From Pseudomonas alkylphenolica (GTDB lineage Bacteria; Pseudomonadota; Gammaproteobacteria; Pseudomonadales; Pseudomonadaceae), in assembly GCF_004025535.1 (NCBI RefSeq), contig NZ_QJRG01000047.1:186001-250000 (forward strand): a stretch of 64,000 bases of DNA, read 5' to 3'. A program made the position numbers and the translations under genes. Positions 1 to 8,223 of this stretch are shown here, one piece after another. The stretch's first letter is position 1; each line of letters starts with the position of its first letter. The notes beneath the pieces are model-generated. The model did not search any database and had not been told where the DNA came from. It saw only the letters and a program-made list of their open reading frames with translations.

Positions 1-1089
1 GCCGAACATGGCGATGGACGCGCCGCCCAGTACCGCTGGCGGAATCGAGGCGATCAGGAAGGCGGCCTTGGGCAGCAGGCTGAGCAGGATCAGGAAACCA
101 CCGGCAACCACCGTGACGTAACGGCAACGTACGCCGGTCATCTGCACCAGGCCGATGTTCTGGGCGAAGGAGGAGTGGGTGAAGGTGTTGAAGAAACCGG
201 CAACGAAGGAGGCGCCGGCGTCGCACATCAGCCCGCGGCGCAGCATGCCCGGGGTGACTTCGCGGTCAGTGACCTTGCCAAGGGCCAGGAACATCCCGGT
301 GGATTCGACGAAGATGATCACCACCACCAGGCACATCGACAAGATCGGCGCCAGGCTGAAGGTCGGCATGCCGAAGTGCAGCGGCGTTACCACTTGCACC
401 CAGGGTGCCTCGTCGAGGCCGGAGAGGTCGACCATGCCGATCGAGCCGGCCAGGATATAACCCAGGCCCATGCCGATCAGTACCGAGACATTGACCCAGA
501 AACCGCGCATGAAGCGGTTGACCAGGAGGATGGTCGCCAGCACCAGGCCAGCAACAATCAGGTAGATGGGGGAGCCGAAGGTTTCGGCGCTGGCACCGCC
601 GCCGGCCCAGTTGACCGCAACCGGAAACAGCGAAAGACCAATCGAGGTGATGACCGTGCCGGTCACCAGTGGTGGGAAGAAACGCACCACCTTGGACATG
701 AACGGGGCGATCAGCATGCCGAAGAAACCGGCGGCGATGGTCGCACCAAAGATGCCTTGCAGGCCGACACCGGGCATTCCGGCCATGGCCACCATGCTGC
801 CGACTGCAGCAAAGCTTGCGCCCATCATCACCGGCATACGGATGCCGACTGCGCCAATGCCGAACGACTGGACGATGGTGGCGACACCAGCGACCAGTAG
901 GTCGGCATTGATCAGGAAAGCGACTTCTTCACGAGAAAGGCCGGCGGCCTGGCCGATGATCAGTGGCACGGCAATCGCGCCTCCGTACATCAGCAAGACA
1001 TGTTGAAGACCCACCAGGAACAGTTGGAGCATTGGCAGTGGCTGTCGTGGGGGCGCAACGGGGATGTACGCCTTGCGTGACTCGGACAT
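1..1089 (-). CDS. NCS2 family urate/xanthine-type permease (3' end cut by window edge)
   Basis: This open frame runs from an ATG at 1089 to the left edge with no stop, giving 363 residues of a longer protein. It is a polytopic inner-membrane transporter with many hydrophobic segments, beginning MSESRKAYIPVAPP and continuing with a first helix around LFLVGLQHVLLMYGG. Motifs such as QHVLLMYGGAI near the N terminus and FVESTGMFLALGKV further on are typical of nucleobase:cation symporter-2 proteins of the uracil/xanthine/urate branch. It is the last visible gene of the puuE-uraD-allA-puuD operon, so urate or xanthine uptake is the likely role. The substrate is inferred from context. A repeat-rich 118-base gap separates it from puuD. 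Confidence 0.88.
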   Translation of the reverse strand, partial: MSESRKAYIPVAPPRQPLPMLQLFLVGLQHVLLMYGGAIAVPLIIGQAAGLSREEVAFLINADLLVAGVATIVQSFGIGAVGIRMPVMMGASFAAVGSMVAMAGMPGVGLQGIFGATIAAGFFGMLIAPFMSKVVRFFPPLVTGTVITSIGLSLFPVAVNWAGGGASAETFGSPIYLIVAGLVLATILLVNRFMRGFWVNVSVLIGMGLGYILAGSIGMVDLSGLDEAPWVQVVTPLHFGMPTFSLAPILSMCLVVVIIFVESTGMFLALGKVTDREVTPGMLRRGLMCDAGASFVAGFFNTFTHSSFAQNIGLVQMTGVRCRYVTVVAGGFLILLSLLPKAAFLIASIPPAVLGGASIAMFG

Positions 1090-1120
1090 GCAACACCTCG
1101 GTTTTGTTTTTATTCTTTGA

Positions 1121-1179
1121 GCTGCAAGCTTCAAGCGCCACGCCTCAAGGAGAGCAGGTGGTGGCGCTTGGCTTGCAGC
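1121..1179. repeat. Intergenic inverted repeat, GCTGCAAGC family
   Basis: The arms gctgcaagc...aagcgccac (1121-1141) and gtggcgc...cttgcagc (1161-1179) are complementary apart from a 2-base indel, so they can form a long hairpin between puuD and the permease start. A related repeat lies at 49243-49310 beside pvdS. The position inside an operon suggests a mobile short palindrome or an mRNA-stability element. There is no clear T tract to make it a terminator. Confidence 0.6.
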
Positions 1180-1207
1180 TTGTAGCTTGCCGCTTGAAGC
1201 CTGTTGC

Positions 1208-2533
1208 TTAGTTCGTTGGAGCACCTTTGGCGATCCACGCGCCAATCAGTTCACGTTCCTGCTGGGTCATCTGAGTGATGTTGCCCAGGGGCATGATCTG
1301 CGTGGCGACGGCTTGCGCCTGAATGCGCGCGGCCTGTTGCTGGATCTGTTGCGGAGTGTCGAGCATGACCCCGGCAGGGGCTGCGCTGAACAGCGGGCTG
1401 GTCGGCTTGGCCGAATGGCACACGGCGCAACGTTCCTGGATGACGCTGTGGATCTTGTCGAAGCCGGCATCGTCCAGTTTCGCCACAGGGGCAGCCTGTT
1501 CTTCAGCCGGGGCAGCTGCCTGGGCAGGTTCGGCGGCTTTCTCTGCAGCTTTCTCGGCGGCAGTCTTGCCACCCAGCGCCGTTTCCGGCAGCGGTTGGTA
1601 TTCGATCTTGGCCGCAGCCTGCTCAGGTGCGGTCGGCATCGGCGCAGGGCCGGTGACGTACGCCAGGCAGATCATCGACAAGGCACCGACTGGCAGGGTC
1701 CAGGCGTATTTGTTGCTGTCGTGACGGGTGTTGAAGTAGTGACGTACCAACACTGCAGCCACAGCGATGCCGCCCAGGATCAACCAGTTGTACTGGCTAC
1801 CGTAGGTGCTCGGGAAGTGGTTGCTGATCATGATGAACAGCACCGGCAGGGTGAAGTAGTTGTTGTGACGCGAGCGCAGCAGGCCCTTGGCCGGCAGGAG
1901 CGGATCCGGGGTCTGGTTGGCTTCGATGGCAGCGACCAGCTGACGCTGGGCCGGCATGATGATGCGGAATACGTTACCGACCATGATGGTGCCGATGATC
2001 GCGCCGGTGTGCAGGTACGCACCACGACCGCTGAATACCTGGCTGAAACCGTAGCAGGCGGCAATGACCAGCACGAACAGCACCAGGCCGAGCAGGCCAG
2101 GGCGCTTGCCCAGTGGCGAGTCGCAGAGGAAGTCGTAGATGAACCAGCCGGCGATCAGCGAGCCGACACCGATGGCGATACCTTCAGCGCCGCTCAGGGT
2201 GCTGCCAGGTGCCAGCAGGTACAGCGTCGGGTTCCAGTAGAACACCAGGCACAGCAGGGCAATACCCGACATCCAGGTGAAGTAGGCTTCCCATTTGAAC
2301 CAGTGCAGGTTCTCCGGCATTTTTGGCGGAGCCAGCTTGTACTTCTCCAGGTGGTAGATCCCGCCACCGTGAATCGCCCAGAGATCGCCGGACAGACCGT
2401 CGCGCGGGTTGGCGCGATTGAGGTTGTTTTCCAGCCAGACGAAGTAGAACGACGCGCCAATCCATGCCACGCCAGTGATCATGTGAACCCAACGCACGCT
2501 CAGGTTCAGCCATTCCAACAGATGTGCTTCCAC
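1208..2533 (-). CDS. puuD: Membrane-bound urate hydroxylase PuuD with C-terminal cytochrome c domain
   Basis: The 441-residue protein starts MEAHLLEWLNLSVRWVHM and has about eight to nine transmembrane segments over the first ~310 residues. An Ala/Glu-rich linker at ~330-350 follows, then a C-terminal cytochrome c domain with the heme motif CAVCH near residue 369 and a Met-containing stretch (QIMPLGN) that could supply the axial ligand. This architecture is that of PuuD, a bacterial membrane urate oxidase that converts urate to 5-hydroxyisourate and passes electrons to the respiratory chain instead of making peroxide. Neighbouring uraD, puuE, allA and the divergent uraH support this. It lies 50 bases downstream of allA, in the same operon. 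Confidence 0.95.
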   Translation of the reverse strand: MEAHLLEWLNLSVRWVHMITGVAWIGASFYFVWLENNLNRANPRDGLSGDLWAIHGGGIYHLEKYKLAPPKMPENLHWFKWEAYFTWMSGIALLCLVFYWNPTLYLLAPGSTLSGAEGIAIGVGSLIAGWFIYDFLCDSPLGKRPGLLGLVLFVLVIAACYGFSQVFSGRGAYLHTGAIIGTIMVGNVFRIIMPAQRQLVAAIEANQTPDPLLPAKGLLRSRHNNYFTLPVLFIMISNHFPSTYGSQYNWLILGGIAVAAVLVRHYFNTRHDSNKYAWTLPVGALSMICLAYVTGPAPMPTAPEQAAAKIEYQPLPETALGGKTAAEKAAEKAAEPAQAAAPAEEQAAPVAKLDDAGFDKIHSVIQERCAVCHSAKPTSPLFSAAPAGVMLDTPQQIQQQAARIQAQAVATQIMPLGNITQMTQQERELIGAWIAKGAPTN

Positions 2534-2583
2534 AGTCTTTACCTCTACCCTGGCACCCTGTATCCGGGTGCTCAGGTCTTCTC

Positions 2584-3087
2584 TTATTGGTGGGGGGCGA
2601 GGATCAGTTGCTCATCCTCATTGAAAAAATGCTCATCGCAGTTGTTGCCAGTGCCACTGCGATCAACCACCAGGAAGTCATCCCGCTTTTCGATCGTCAG
2701 CACCGGGTGGTGCCAGACGCCGCGATGGTAATTAATGCCCTGCTTGCCATTGCTGACAAAAGCACGGACCAAACCTGATACAGGTGCATCGCCAACGGGC
2801 GCGACCACGATCAGAAAGGGGTTGCCGAGCAGCGGAATAAACGCCTGGCTGCCCAGCGGATGGCGCTCCAGCATGCGTACGGTCAGTGGCATGTCCTGTG
2901 CGTCGGCACGGAAGATGCTGATGATCGCGTTGTCCTCAGGCTGGGCGGTTTGTACCGTGGCCAGCTTGTGGAAGCGCATGGTCGAACCGTTGTTGATCAT
3001 GAAGTGGTCGCTGCCGTCGGTTTCGATCACGTCACCGAAAGGGGCGAAGGCTTCTTTGGTCAAGGGCTCAATCACTAAAGTGCGCAT
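2584..3087 (-). CDS. allA: Ureidoglycolate lyase
   Basis: The 167-residue soluble cupin-like protein begins MRTLVIEPLTKEAFAPFGDVIE and contains NYHRGVWHHPV near residue 120, both hallmarks of the AllA family. AllA splits (S)-ureidoglycolate into glyoxylate and urea in the last step of allantoate breakdown. Its usual length (~165 residues) is met and no defects are visible. It sits between uraD (48 bases upstream) and puuD in one minus-strand operon. Its substrate normally comes from allantoicase, which is not encoded in this window. Confidence 0.95.
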   Translation of the reverse strand: MRTLVIEPLTKEAFAPFGDVIETDGSDHFMINNGSTMRFHKLATVQTAQPEDNAIISIFRADAQDMPLTVRMLERHPLGSQAFIPLLGNPFLIVVAPVGDAPVSGLVRAFVSNGKQGINYHRGVWHHPVLTIEKRDDFLVVDRSGTGNNCDEHFFNEDEQLILAPHQ

Positions 3088-3135
3088 GCGGTATCTCTTT
3101 ATTCTGTGTTGTGGAGGGTAAGGCTGGCCTTGCCC

Positions 3136-3651
3136 TTAAAGTTGCAGCAGGCGGAACAGGGCAATCAGGTTGATCTGCGCCAGCGCTTCCTTGAACTCGG
3201 CTTCTACCGAGTTGTGGATGCGTTTTTCGAACGAGGCGAGGATCTGGTGCCGATTGCTGCCTTTTACCGCCATGATGAACGGAAACTGGAACTTGGCCTT
3301 GTAGGCGTCGTTGAGTTCGGTAAAGCGCTCGAACTCTTCGGCGGTGCACTGGTGGATACCGGCGCCGGCCTGTTCATTGGTGCTCGATTCGGTCAGTTCG
3401 CCCTGGATCGCGGCTTTGCCGGCGAGGTCCGGGTGAGCGTTGATCAAGGCCAGCTGGGCGGCGTGATCGGCACTCAGGAGAATGTCGCTCATGCGCTGGT
3501 GCAGGGCTTCGATCTGATCGATTTCCTGCAGTTGGCCCAGGTCGTAGGCTTTTTCGGCAACCCACGGCGAGTGTTCGTAGATGTCGGCAAACGCTTCAAC
3601 GAATGCCTGGCGTTCCAGGGTCGAAGGCGTGAGGGTTTTGAACGCGGTCAT
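3136..3651 (-). CDS. uraD: 2-oxo-4-hydroxy-4-carboxy-5-ureidoimidazoline decarboxylase
   Basis: The 171-residue helical protein contains INAHPDLAGKAA (about 70-80) and the FPFIMAVKG stretch with a following NR, typical of OHCU decarboxylases. UraD converts OHCU to (S)-allantoin after UraH has opened 5-hydroxyisourate. The start codon overlaps the stop of puuE by four bases (ATGA), so the two are probably translationally coupled. The gene is complete. Confidence 0.95.
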   Translation of the reverse strand: MTAFKTLTPSTLERQAFVEAFADIYEHSPWVAEKAYDLGQLQEIDQIEALHQRMSDILLSADHAAQLALINAHPDLAGKAAIQGELTESSTNEQAGAGIHQCTAEEFERFTELNDAYKAKFQFPFIMAVKGSNRHQILASFEKRIHNSVEAEFKEALAQINLIALFRLLQL

Positions 3652-4577
3652 GAGACGGTCTCGGCTTTGTAAGGGTGGGTGGCATGCCAGTGACGGGCGA
3701 TGTCCACGCGCCGGGTGAACCAGACCTGGTCATGGCTCTTGGCGTATTCGATGAAGCGCTTGAGCGCGGCCAGACGTGCAGGGCGGCCGACCAGGCGGCA
3801 GTGCAGGCCGATGGAGAGCATTTTTGGCGCTTCGGCACCTTCTTCGTAGAGCACGTCGAAGGCATCTTTCAGATACTGGAAGAACTGCTCGCCACAGTTG
3901 AAACCCTGAACCTGAGTGAAACGCATGTCGTTGGTGTCCAGGGTGTACGGGATCACCAGGTGCGCTTTGCCGGTCGGGTTGTTCGGTTCCCAGTAGGGCA
4001 GGTCATCGTCATAGGTGTCGCTGTCGTAGAGGAAGCCGCCTTCCTCCATCACCAGGCGGCGGGTGTTCGGCCCGGTGCGGCCGGTGTACCAGCCCAGTGG
4101 GCGTTCGCCGGTCAGTTCGGTGAGGATACGGATGGCTTCGAGCATGTGCTCGCGCTCCTGCGCCTCATCCATGTTCTGGTAGTCGATCCAGCGGTAGCCG
4201 TGGCTGCAGATTTCGTGGCCGGCTTCGACCATGGCACGGATCACGTCCGGGTGACGCTGGGCAGCCATGGCGACGGCAAAGATAGTCATCGGCACGCCAG
4301 TGTCCTTGAACAGCTTGAGCAAGCGCCAGACACCGGCACGGCTGCCATACTCGTAGAGCGATTCCATGCTCATGTTACGAGCGCCCTGCAGGGGCTGGGC
4401 GGCGACCATTTCCGAGAGAAAGGCTTCTGATTCCTTGTCTCCGTGAAGAATGTTGCGTTCACCACCTTCTTCGTAATTGAGCACGAAAGACAAAGCGATG
4501 CGGGCATTCCCCGGCCAGCGCGGATGGGGTGGGGTATTGCCGTAACCGATCAGGTCGCGAGGATAATCAGCGCTCAC
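3648..4577 (-). CDS. puuE: Allantoinase PuuE (polysaccharide-deacetylase-like)
   Basis: The 309-residue protein begins MSADYPRDLIGYGNTPPHP and carries the polysaccharide-deacetylase fold: FVLNYEEGGE, GHEICSHGYRW, and GWYTGRTGPNTRRL. This is the metal-independent type of allantoinase found in pseudomonads, which hydrolyses allantoin to allantoate. It is the first gene of the puuE-uraD-allA-puuD-permease operon. A perfect TTGTATACAA palindrome lies about 76 bases upstream of its start, suggesting GntR-type control. Confidence 0.94.
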   Translation of the reverse strand: MSADYPRDLIGYGNTPPHPRWPGNARIALSFVLNYEEGGERNILHGDKESEAFLSEMVAAQPLQGARNMSMESLYEYGSRAGVWRLLKLFKDTGVPMTIFAVAMAAQRHPDVIRAMVEAGHEICSHGYRWIDYQNMDEAQEREHMLEAIRILTELTGERPLGWYTGRTGPNTRRLVMEEGGFLYDSDTYDDDLPYWEPNNPTGKAHLVIPYTLDTNDMRFTQVQGFNCGEQFFQYLKDAFDVLYEEGAEAPKMLSIGLHCRLVGRPARLAALKRFIEYAKSHDQVWFTRRVDIARHWHATHPYKAETVS

Positions 4578-4961
4578 TGCAGTCTTCCTTCTTATACGTG
4601 TAAACGGATGGCGTGGTGCCCGGGTAGGGTATCGCCCACGTCGATGAGATGATTGTATACAACTTTGTTTGCGGTTTGTAAGCCTGTTTTTTCGTATTTC
4701 TTCATGGCTGGCCCCGGAAAACCCTCTGCAAGAAATCTGCCTGATTGGTCAGCTTATGACGCGATCAATGGCCAGCTGTATGGTTTTGCGACTGATGGCG
4801 TATTTACAGGGGGGTAGGGCGCTGCCAGGAAAGAATACCTAATTATTGTGTACAATTTTACAGAAAAATGTCTTAATAATCCGACAGTCGTACGTTGCCG
4901 TGCCCCCTGCCGGTGCCGTGCGGGATTTTTTGCCCACAGACAGAACAGAGGCGAGCAAGCA
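4578..4961. promoter_or_regulatory. Divergent control region puuE/uraH with two palindromic sites
   Basis: No gene is seen in this 384-base AT-richer stretch. It holds a perfect palindrome TTGTATACAA at 4653-4662 near puuE and ATTGTGTACAAT at 4845-4856, about 105 bases before uraH. Related sequences occur at 7053-7064 and 7153-7162. They resemble FadR/GntR operators (inverted TGT...ACA halves). A plausible ribosome site (acagagg) stands before the uraH ATG at 4962. Confidence 0.6.
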
Positions 4962-5315
4962 ATGGGACGATTGACCACGCATGTACTGGATGCCGCACAT
5001 GGCTGCCCTGGCAGCTCGATCAAGGTCGAGCTGTACCGGGTCGAAGGCCAGCAGCTGGAACTGGTAAACACTGCCCTGACCAACAGCGACGGTCGTTGCG
5101 ATGCACCGCTGTTGCAGGGCGAGGATTATCGCAGTGGCGTTTACCAGCTGCAGTTCAATGCCGGCGATTACTACCGTGCCCGTGGTGTGCAGTTGCCCGA
5201 GCATGCATTCCTGGACGTTGTGGTTCTGCGTTTTGGCATCAGCGCCGAGCAGGATCACTACCACGTGCCCCTGTTGATCTCGCCGTACAGTTACTCGACC
5301 TATCGTGGAAGCTAG
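4962..5315 (+). CDS. uraH: 5-hydroxyisourate hydrolase
   Basis: The 117-residue transthyretin-like protein starts MGRLTTHVLDAAHGCPG and ends in YRGS, both diagnostic of 5-hydroxyisourate hydrolase. The HVLD histidine, the HYHVPLL segment and the C-terminal YRGS carry catalytic residues in this family. It converts the product of PuuD to OHCU. The ATG at 4962 was chosen over upstream in-frame codons because it gives the family-standard N terminus and follows a purine-rich ribosome site. The gene is transcribed divergently from puuE and is followed by a terminator hairpin. Confidence 0.95.
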   Translation: MGRLTTHVLDAAHGCPGSSIKVELYRVEGQQLELVNTALTNSDGRCDAPLLQGEDYRSGVYQLQFNAGDYYRARGVQLPEHAFLDVVVLRFGISAEQDHYHVPLLISPYSYSTYRGS

Positions 5316-5346
5316 TTGGTCGCTAGAAGAATCTTCGTAGGTCCTT

Positions 5347-5376
5347 GCCCGCTATCACACTGGCGGGCTTTTTTTT
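5347..5376 (+). terminator. Rho-independent terminator of uraH
   Basis: A 6-bp perfect stem (gcccgc/gcgggc) with a 10-base loop is followed directly by eight T residues, 32 bases after the uraH stop codon. Confidence 0.8.
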
Positions 5377-5389
5377 GCCCAGGTTTTGG

Positions 5390-5491
5390 TAGGAGCGGAT
5401 TTGCCGGGACGCCGGACCGCCGCGATGGACTGCATGGCAGTCCCAAGGTCTGGGGCCGCTGCGCGCTCCATCGCGGATTAATCTGCTCCTA
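5390..5491. repeat. REP-like palindromic element
   Basis: Outer arms taggagcggatt/aatctgctccta (one mismatch) enclose inner arms ccgcgatgga/tccatcgcgg (perfect). The same outer and inner words recur in the element at 29755-29842, so this is a dispersed extragenic palindrome of the Pseudomonas type. Confidence 0.75.
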
Positions 5492-5512
5492 CAGAGGTTG
5501 TGCGCGATGAAT

Positions 5513-5539
5513 AAAAAAGCCCCACCCGAAGGTGAGGCT
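5513..5539 (-). terminator. Terminator of the purine permease gene
   Basis: On the minus strand an agcctcacc/gggtggggct hairpin with a short loop is followed by six T residues, about 20 bases after the permease stop at 5560. Confidence 0.8.
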
Positions 5540-5559
5540 CTGTTTACACGGCGTTGTGT

Positions 5560-6909
5560 TTACAGGAACACGAACTTGGCAATGAAAATCGCGGTCAGCA
5601 CCCACAGGCTCGCCGAGATCTCGCTGAAACGCCCGGTACCGGCCTTGAGCACCACATAAGTGATAAAGCCCAGGGCAATACCGTCGGCCACCGAGAAGGT
5701 CAGCGGCATCATGATTGCGGTCACGATGGCCGGAATGCTGTCGGTGGCCTCATCCCAGTTGATGTGGGCCATGCTGCCCATCATCAGCATGGCGACGTAG
5801 ATCAACGCACCCGCCGTGGCATAGGCGGGAATCATCCCGGCCAGTGGTGCGAAGAACATTGCAGCGATGAAGAACAGGCCGACCACCACCGCCGTCAGGC
5901 CAGTACGCCCCCCTGCAGCGACACCGGCAGCACTCTCCACGTAGCTGGTGACCGGCGGTACGCCGACCACCGCGCCGAATACGCTCGATGCGCTATCAGC
6001 CTTCAGGGCCCGCGAGAGGTTTTCGATGCGACCGTCGGCGTTTACCAGATTGGCCCGCTGGGCGACGCCCATCAGGGTGCCGGCGGTGTCGAACATGTGC
6101 ACGAAGAGGAAGGCAAACACCACGGCAATCATGCTGACGTTGAACACGCCTGCAACATCCATGGCCATCCAGGTCGGCGCCAGGCTTGGCGGCAGCGAGA
6201 ACAGGCCGCCGTACTCGACCAGGCCCAGGCCCCAGCCAGCGAGGGTGACGCTGATGATGCTGATCAGGATCGCGCCAAACACGCGGTGATAGCTGAGTAC
6301 CGCGATCATCAGGAAGCAGATCGCCGCCAGCAGCGGGCCAGGCTCGTGCAGGGAGCCGAGCTTGATCAGGGTGGCCGGGCTGTCGACGACAATTCCGGCA
6401 GTTTTAAGACCGATCAGTCCGAGAAACAATCCGACGCCGGCACCCATTGCATGACGCAAGCTCACGGGAATGCTGTTGAGCAGCCATTCACGTACGCGCG
6501 ACAGGGTCAGTAGCATGAACAGCACCCCGGAGACGAACACTGCGCCCAGTGCCGCTTCCCAGGTGTAGCCCATGGTTCCGACCACTGTGTAGGTGAAGAA
6601 GGCGTTGAGCCCCATGCCCGGAGCCAGGCCGACCGGCCAGTTGGCATACAGGCCCATCAACAGGCAGCCCAGGGCGGCAGCGATGCAGGTGGCGACGAAC
6701 GCCGCACCGTGATCGATGCCGGCATCGGCCATGATGTTGGGGTTGACGAAAATGATGTAGGCCATGGTGATGAAGGTGGTCAACCCGGCGATCATTTCGG
6801 TTTTGACGGTGGTGCCATGTAGCTTGAGTTTGAAAATCCGCTCCAGCCAGCTCGTTTCGAGCGGTGGGGCAAGATCCAGCGTAGGGGCTTCGGATTTGCG
6901 GCTTTCCAC
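5560..6909 (-). CDS. AzgA-type NCS2 purine permease (adenine/guanine/hypoxanthine)
   Basis: The 449-residue inner-membrane protein has about 12-14 hydrophobic segments. GLTTFITMAYIIFVNP near residues 43-58, GLAPGMGLNAFFTYTVV, and FVHMFDTAGTLMGVA are signature stretches of the AzgA/PbuG purine permeases. It probably imports guanine or hypoxanthine to feed GuaD and Xdh. The GTG start at 6909 is preferred because GAGGAG stands eight bases upstream; an ATG just before it is out of frame. Its promoter region carries the TTGTATACAA palindrome and a TGACTTCTGAGTCAGGAA motif shared with xdhA. Confidence 0.92.
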   Translation of the reverse strand: MESRKSEAPTLDLAPPLETSWLERIFKLKLHGTTVKTEMIAGLTTFITMAYIIFVNPNIMADAGIDHGAAFVATCIAAALGCLLMGLYANWPVGLAPGMGLNAFFTYTVVGTMGYTWEAALGAVFVSGVLFMLLTLSRVREWLLNSIPVSLRHAMGAGVGLFLGLIGLKTAGIVVDSPATLIKLGSLHEPGPLLAAICFLMIAVLSYHRVFGAILISIISVTLAGWGLGLVEYGGLFSLPPSLAPTWMAMDVAGVFNVSMIAVVFAFLFVHMFDTAGTLMGVAQRANLVNADGRIENLSRALKADSASSVFGAVVGVPPVTSYVESAAGVAAGGRTGLTAVVVGLFFIAAMFFAPLAGMIPAYATAGALIYVAMLMMGSMAHINWDEATDSIPAIVTAIMMPLTFSVADGIALGFITYVVLKAGTGRFSEISASLWVLTAIFIAKFVFL

Positions 6910-7268
6910 AGCATGTACTCCTCAAGTCTTTTCTTGTTTTTCAGAGCCAGTCCTGCGCACGCACTGGGGAGCTCTGTGAGGCGGATGGGATGGCAGGCGA
7001 CCGGACCGTTTGTTGACTTCTGAGTCAGGAAGTTGCACGCATGGATTATGCGTTTGTATACAAAGAATGCAAATAATGTTTTTGGTGTTGTGCTCAAATA
7101 ATTTCTGCGTCTAGCTATAAAGGCCATCATCCCCTGCAGAAATCGCTGCGCCTGTGTACAATGCGTCCATACCTTAATCGTTTAATTTTCTGACCAGGAC
7201 TTGCCTTCGCCCCGCTGACTGCTATTAAAGTCAGGGTCCGATTGGTGGATTTCCGTGCACGAGCGCCC
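6910..7268. promoter_or_regulatory. Divergent control region: purine permease / gntR
   Basis: No gene is seen in this 359-base region. It contains TGACTTCTGAGTCAGGAA (7014-7031), the perfect palindrome TTTGTATACAAA (7053-7064) and TGTGTACAAT (7153-7162). The first recurs nearly unchanged upstream of xdhA; the others match the puuE/uraH sites. The grouping suggests control of both divergent genes, including autoregulation of gntR. Confidence 0.6.
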
Positions 7269-8033
7269 ATGAACGAACAGCTGCAACCCCTCAAGAAACC
7301 TGTACGTACCGGCAAGGCCGGACGCAGTGGAACCCAGGACGATATCGTCTACGCGCACATTTTCGAGGCCATTCTCGAACAGCGCCTGGCGCCGGGTACC
7401 AAATTGAGCGAGGAAGCGCTGGGGGAAATCTTTGGTGTCAGCCGCACCATCATTCGTCGTGCGCTGTCGCGCCTGGCCCATGAAAGCGTGGTGCTGCTGC
7501 GGCCCAATCGCGGCGCCGTGGTCGCCAGCCCGACCGTCGAAGAAGCGCGTCAGGTGTTCTTCTCGCGGCGCATGGTCGAGCGTGCAATCACCGAGCTTGC
7601 GGTCGAGCATGCAACCGCCGAGCAGCTCAACGAGCTGCGCCAGATGGTGCGTGACGAGCGCGACAGCTTCTCCCGTGGCGACCGCGGTGCAGGCATTCGC
7701 CTGTCCGGCGAGTTCCACCTGAAACTGGCTGAAGCTGCAGGCAATGCGCCCTTGATCAGCTTTCAGCGCAGCCTGGTGTCGCAAACCTCGCTGATCATCG
7801 CCCAGTACGAAAGTGGCAACCGCTCGCACTGCTCCTACGACGAGCACATGCAGTTGATTGATGCCATCGAGGCCCGCGACGTCAACCTGGCGGTCAGCCT
7901 GATGATGCATCACATGGACCACATCGACAGCAAGCTCAACCTCGACGAAGACAGCGCCTCGGATGACCTGCACGCGGTGTTCTCGCATCTGCTGCAAACC
8001 AAAAAACGCGGTGCCGCTCCCCTCAAGGGCTGA
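7269..8033 (+). CDS. GntR family transcriptional regulator (FadR/FCD type) of the purine cluster
   Basis: From the ATG at 7269 the protein is 254 residues. It has an N-terminal winged helix-turn-helix (SEEALGEIFGVSRTIIRRAL, about residues 55-75) and a C-terminal all-helical FCD ligand domain with histidines in GEFHLKLAE and MMHHMDHID that may bind a metal or purine-derived ligand. An in-frame GTG at 7245 or TTG at 7242 could extend it by 8-9 residues; no start has a strong ribosome site. Its place beside the permease, and the TTGTATACAA-like sites at local promoters, make it a likely regulator of purine/urate degradation. The ligand is unknown. Confidence 0.85.
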   Translation: MNEQLQPLKKPVRTGKAGRSGTQDDIVYAHIFEAILEQRLAPGTKLSEEALGEIFGVSRTIIRRALSRLAHESVVLLRPNRGAVVASPTVEEARQVFFSRRMVERAITELAVEHATAEQLNELRQMVRDERDSFSRGDRGAGIRLSGEFHLKLAEAAGNAPLISFQRSLVSQTSLIIAQYESGNRSHCSYDEHMQLIDAIEARDVNLAVSLMMHHMDHIDSKLNLDEDSASDDLHAVFSHLLQTKKRGAAPLKG

Positions 8034-8047
8034 AGCCCTATCGCTCT

Positions 8048-8095
8048 ATCACCGCAAGCCGACTCCCGCGAAGCAGGAGCAGGCTTGCCGGTGAT
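8048..8095. repeat. REP-like palindrome after gntR
   Basis: Arms atcaccgcaagcc...actcc and ggagcaggcttgccggtgat pair with few mismatches. It resembles the more complete element at 11115-11159, and could also end the gntR transcript. Confidence 0.55.
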
Positions 8096-8223
8096 GCGTT
8101 TCAGGCCAACTGGCACTTCAACCATCCTCTGCTAGATTCTCACCTGTTCATTACCGCAAACCTTCATCCAGCAGTTGGGCTTGCGCGTTAAGCGTGGAAC
8201 TTCAACTCGATGAGGAATGGAAT

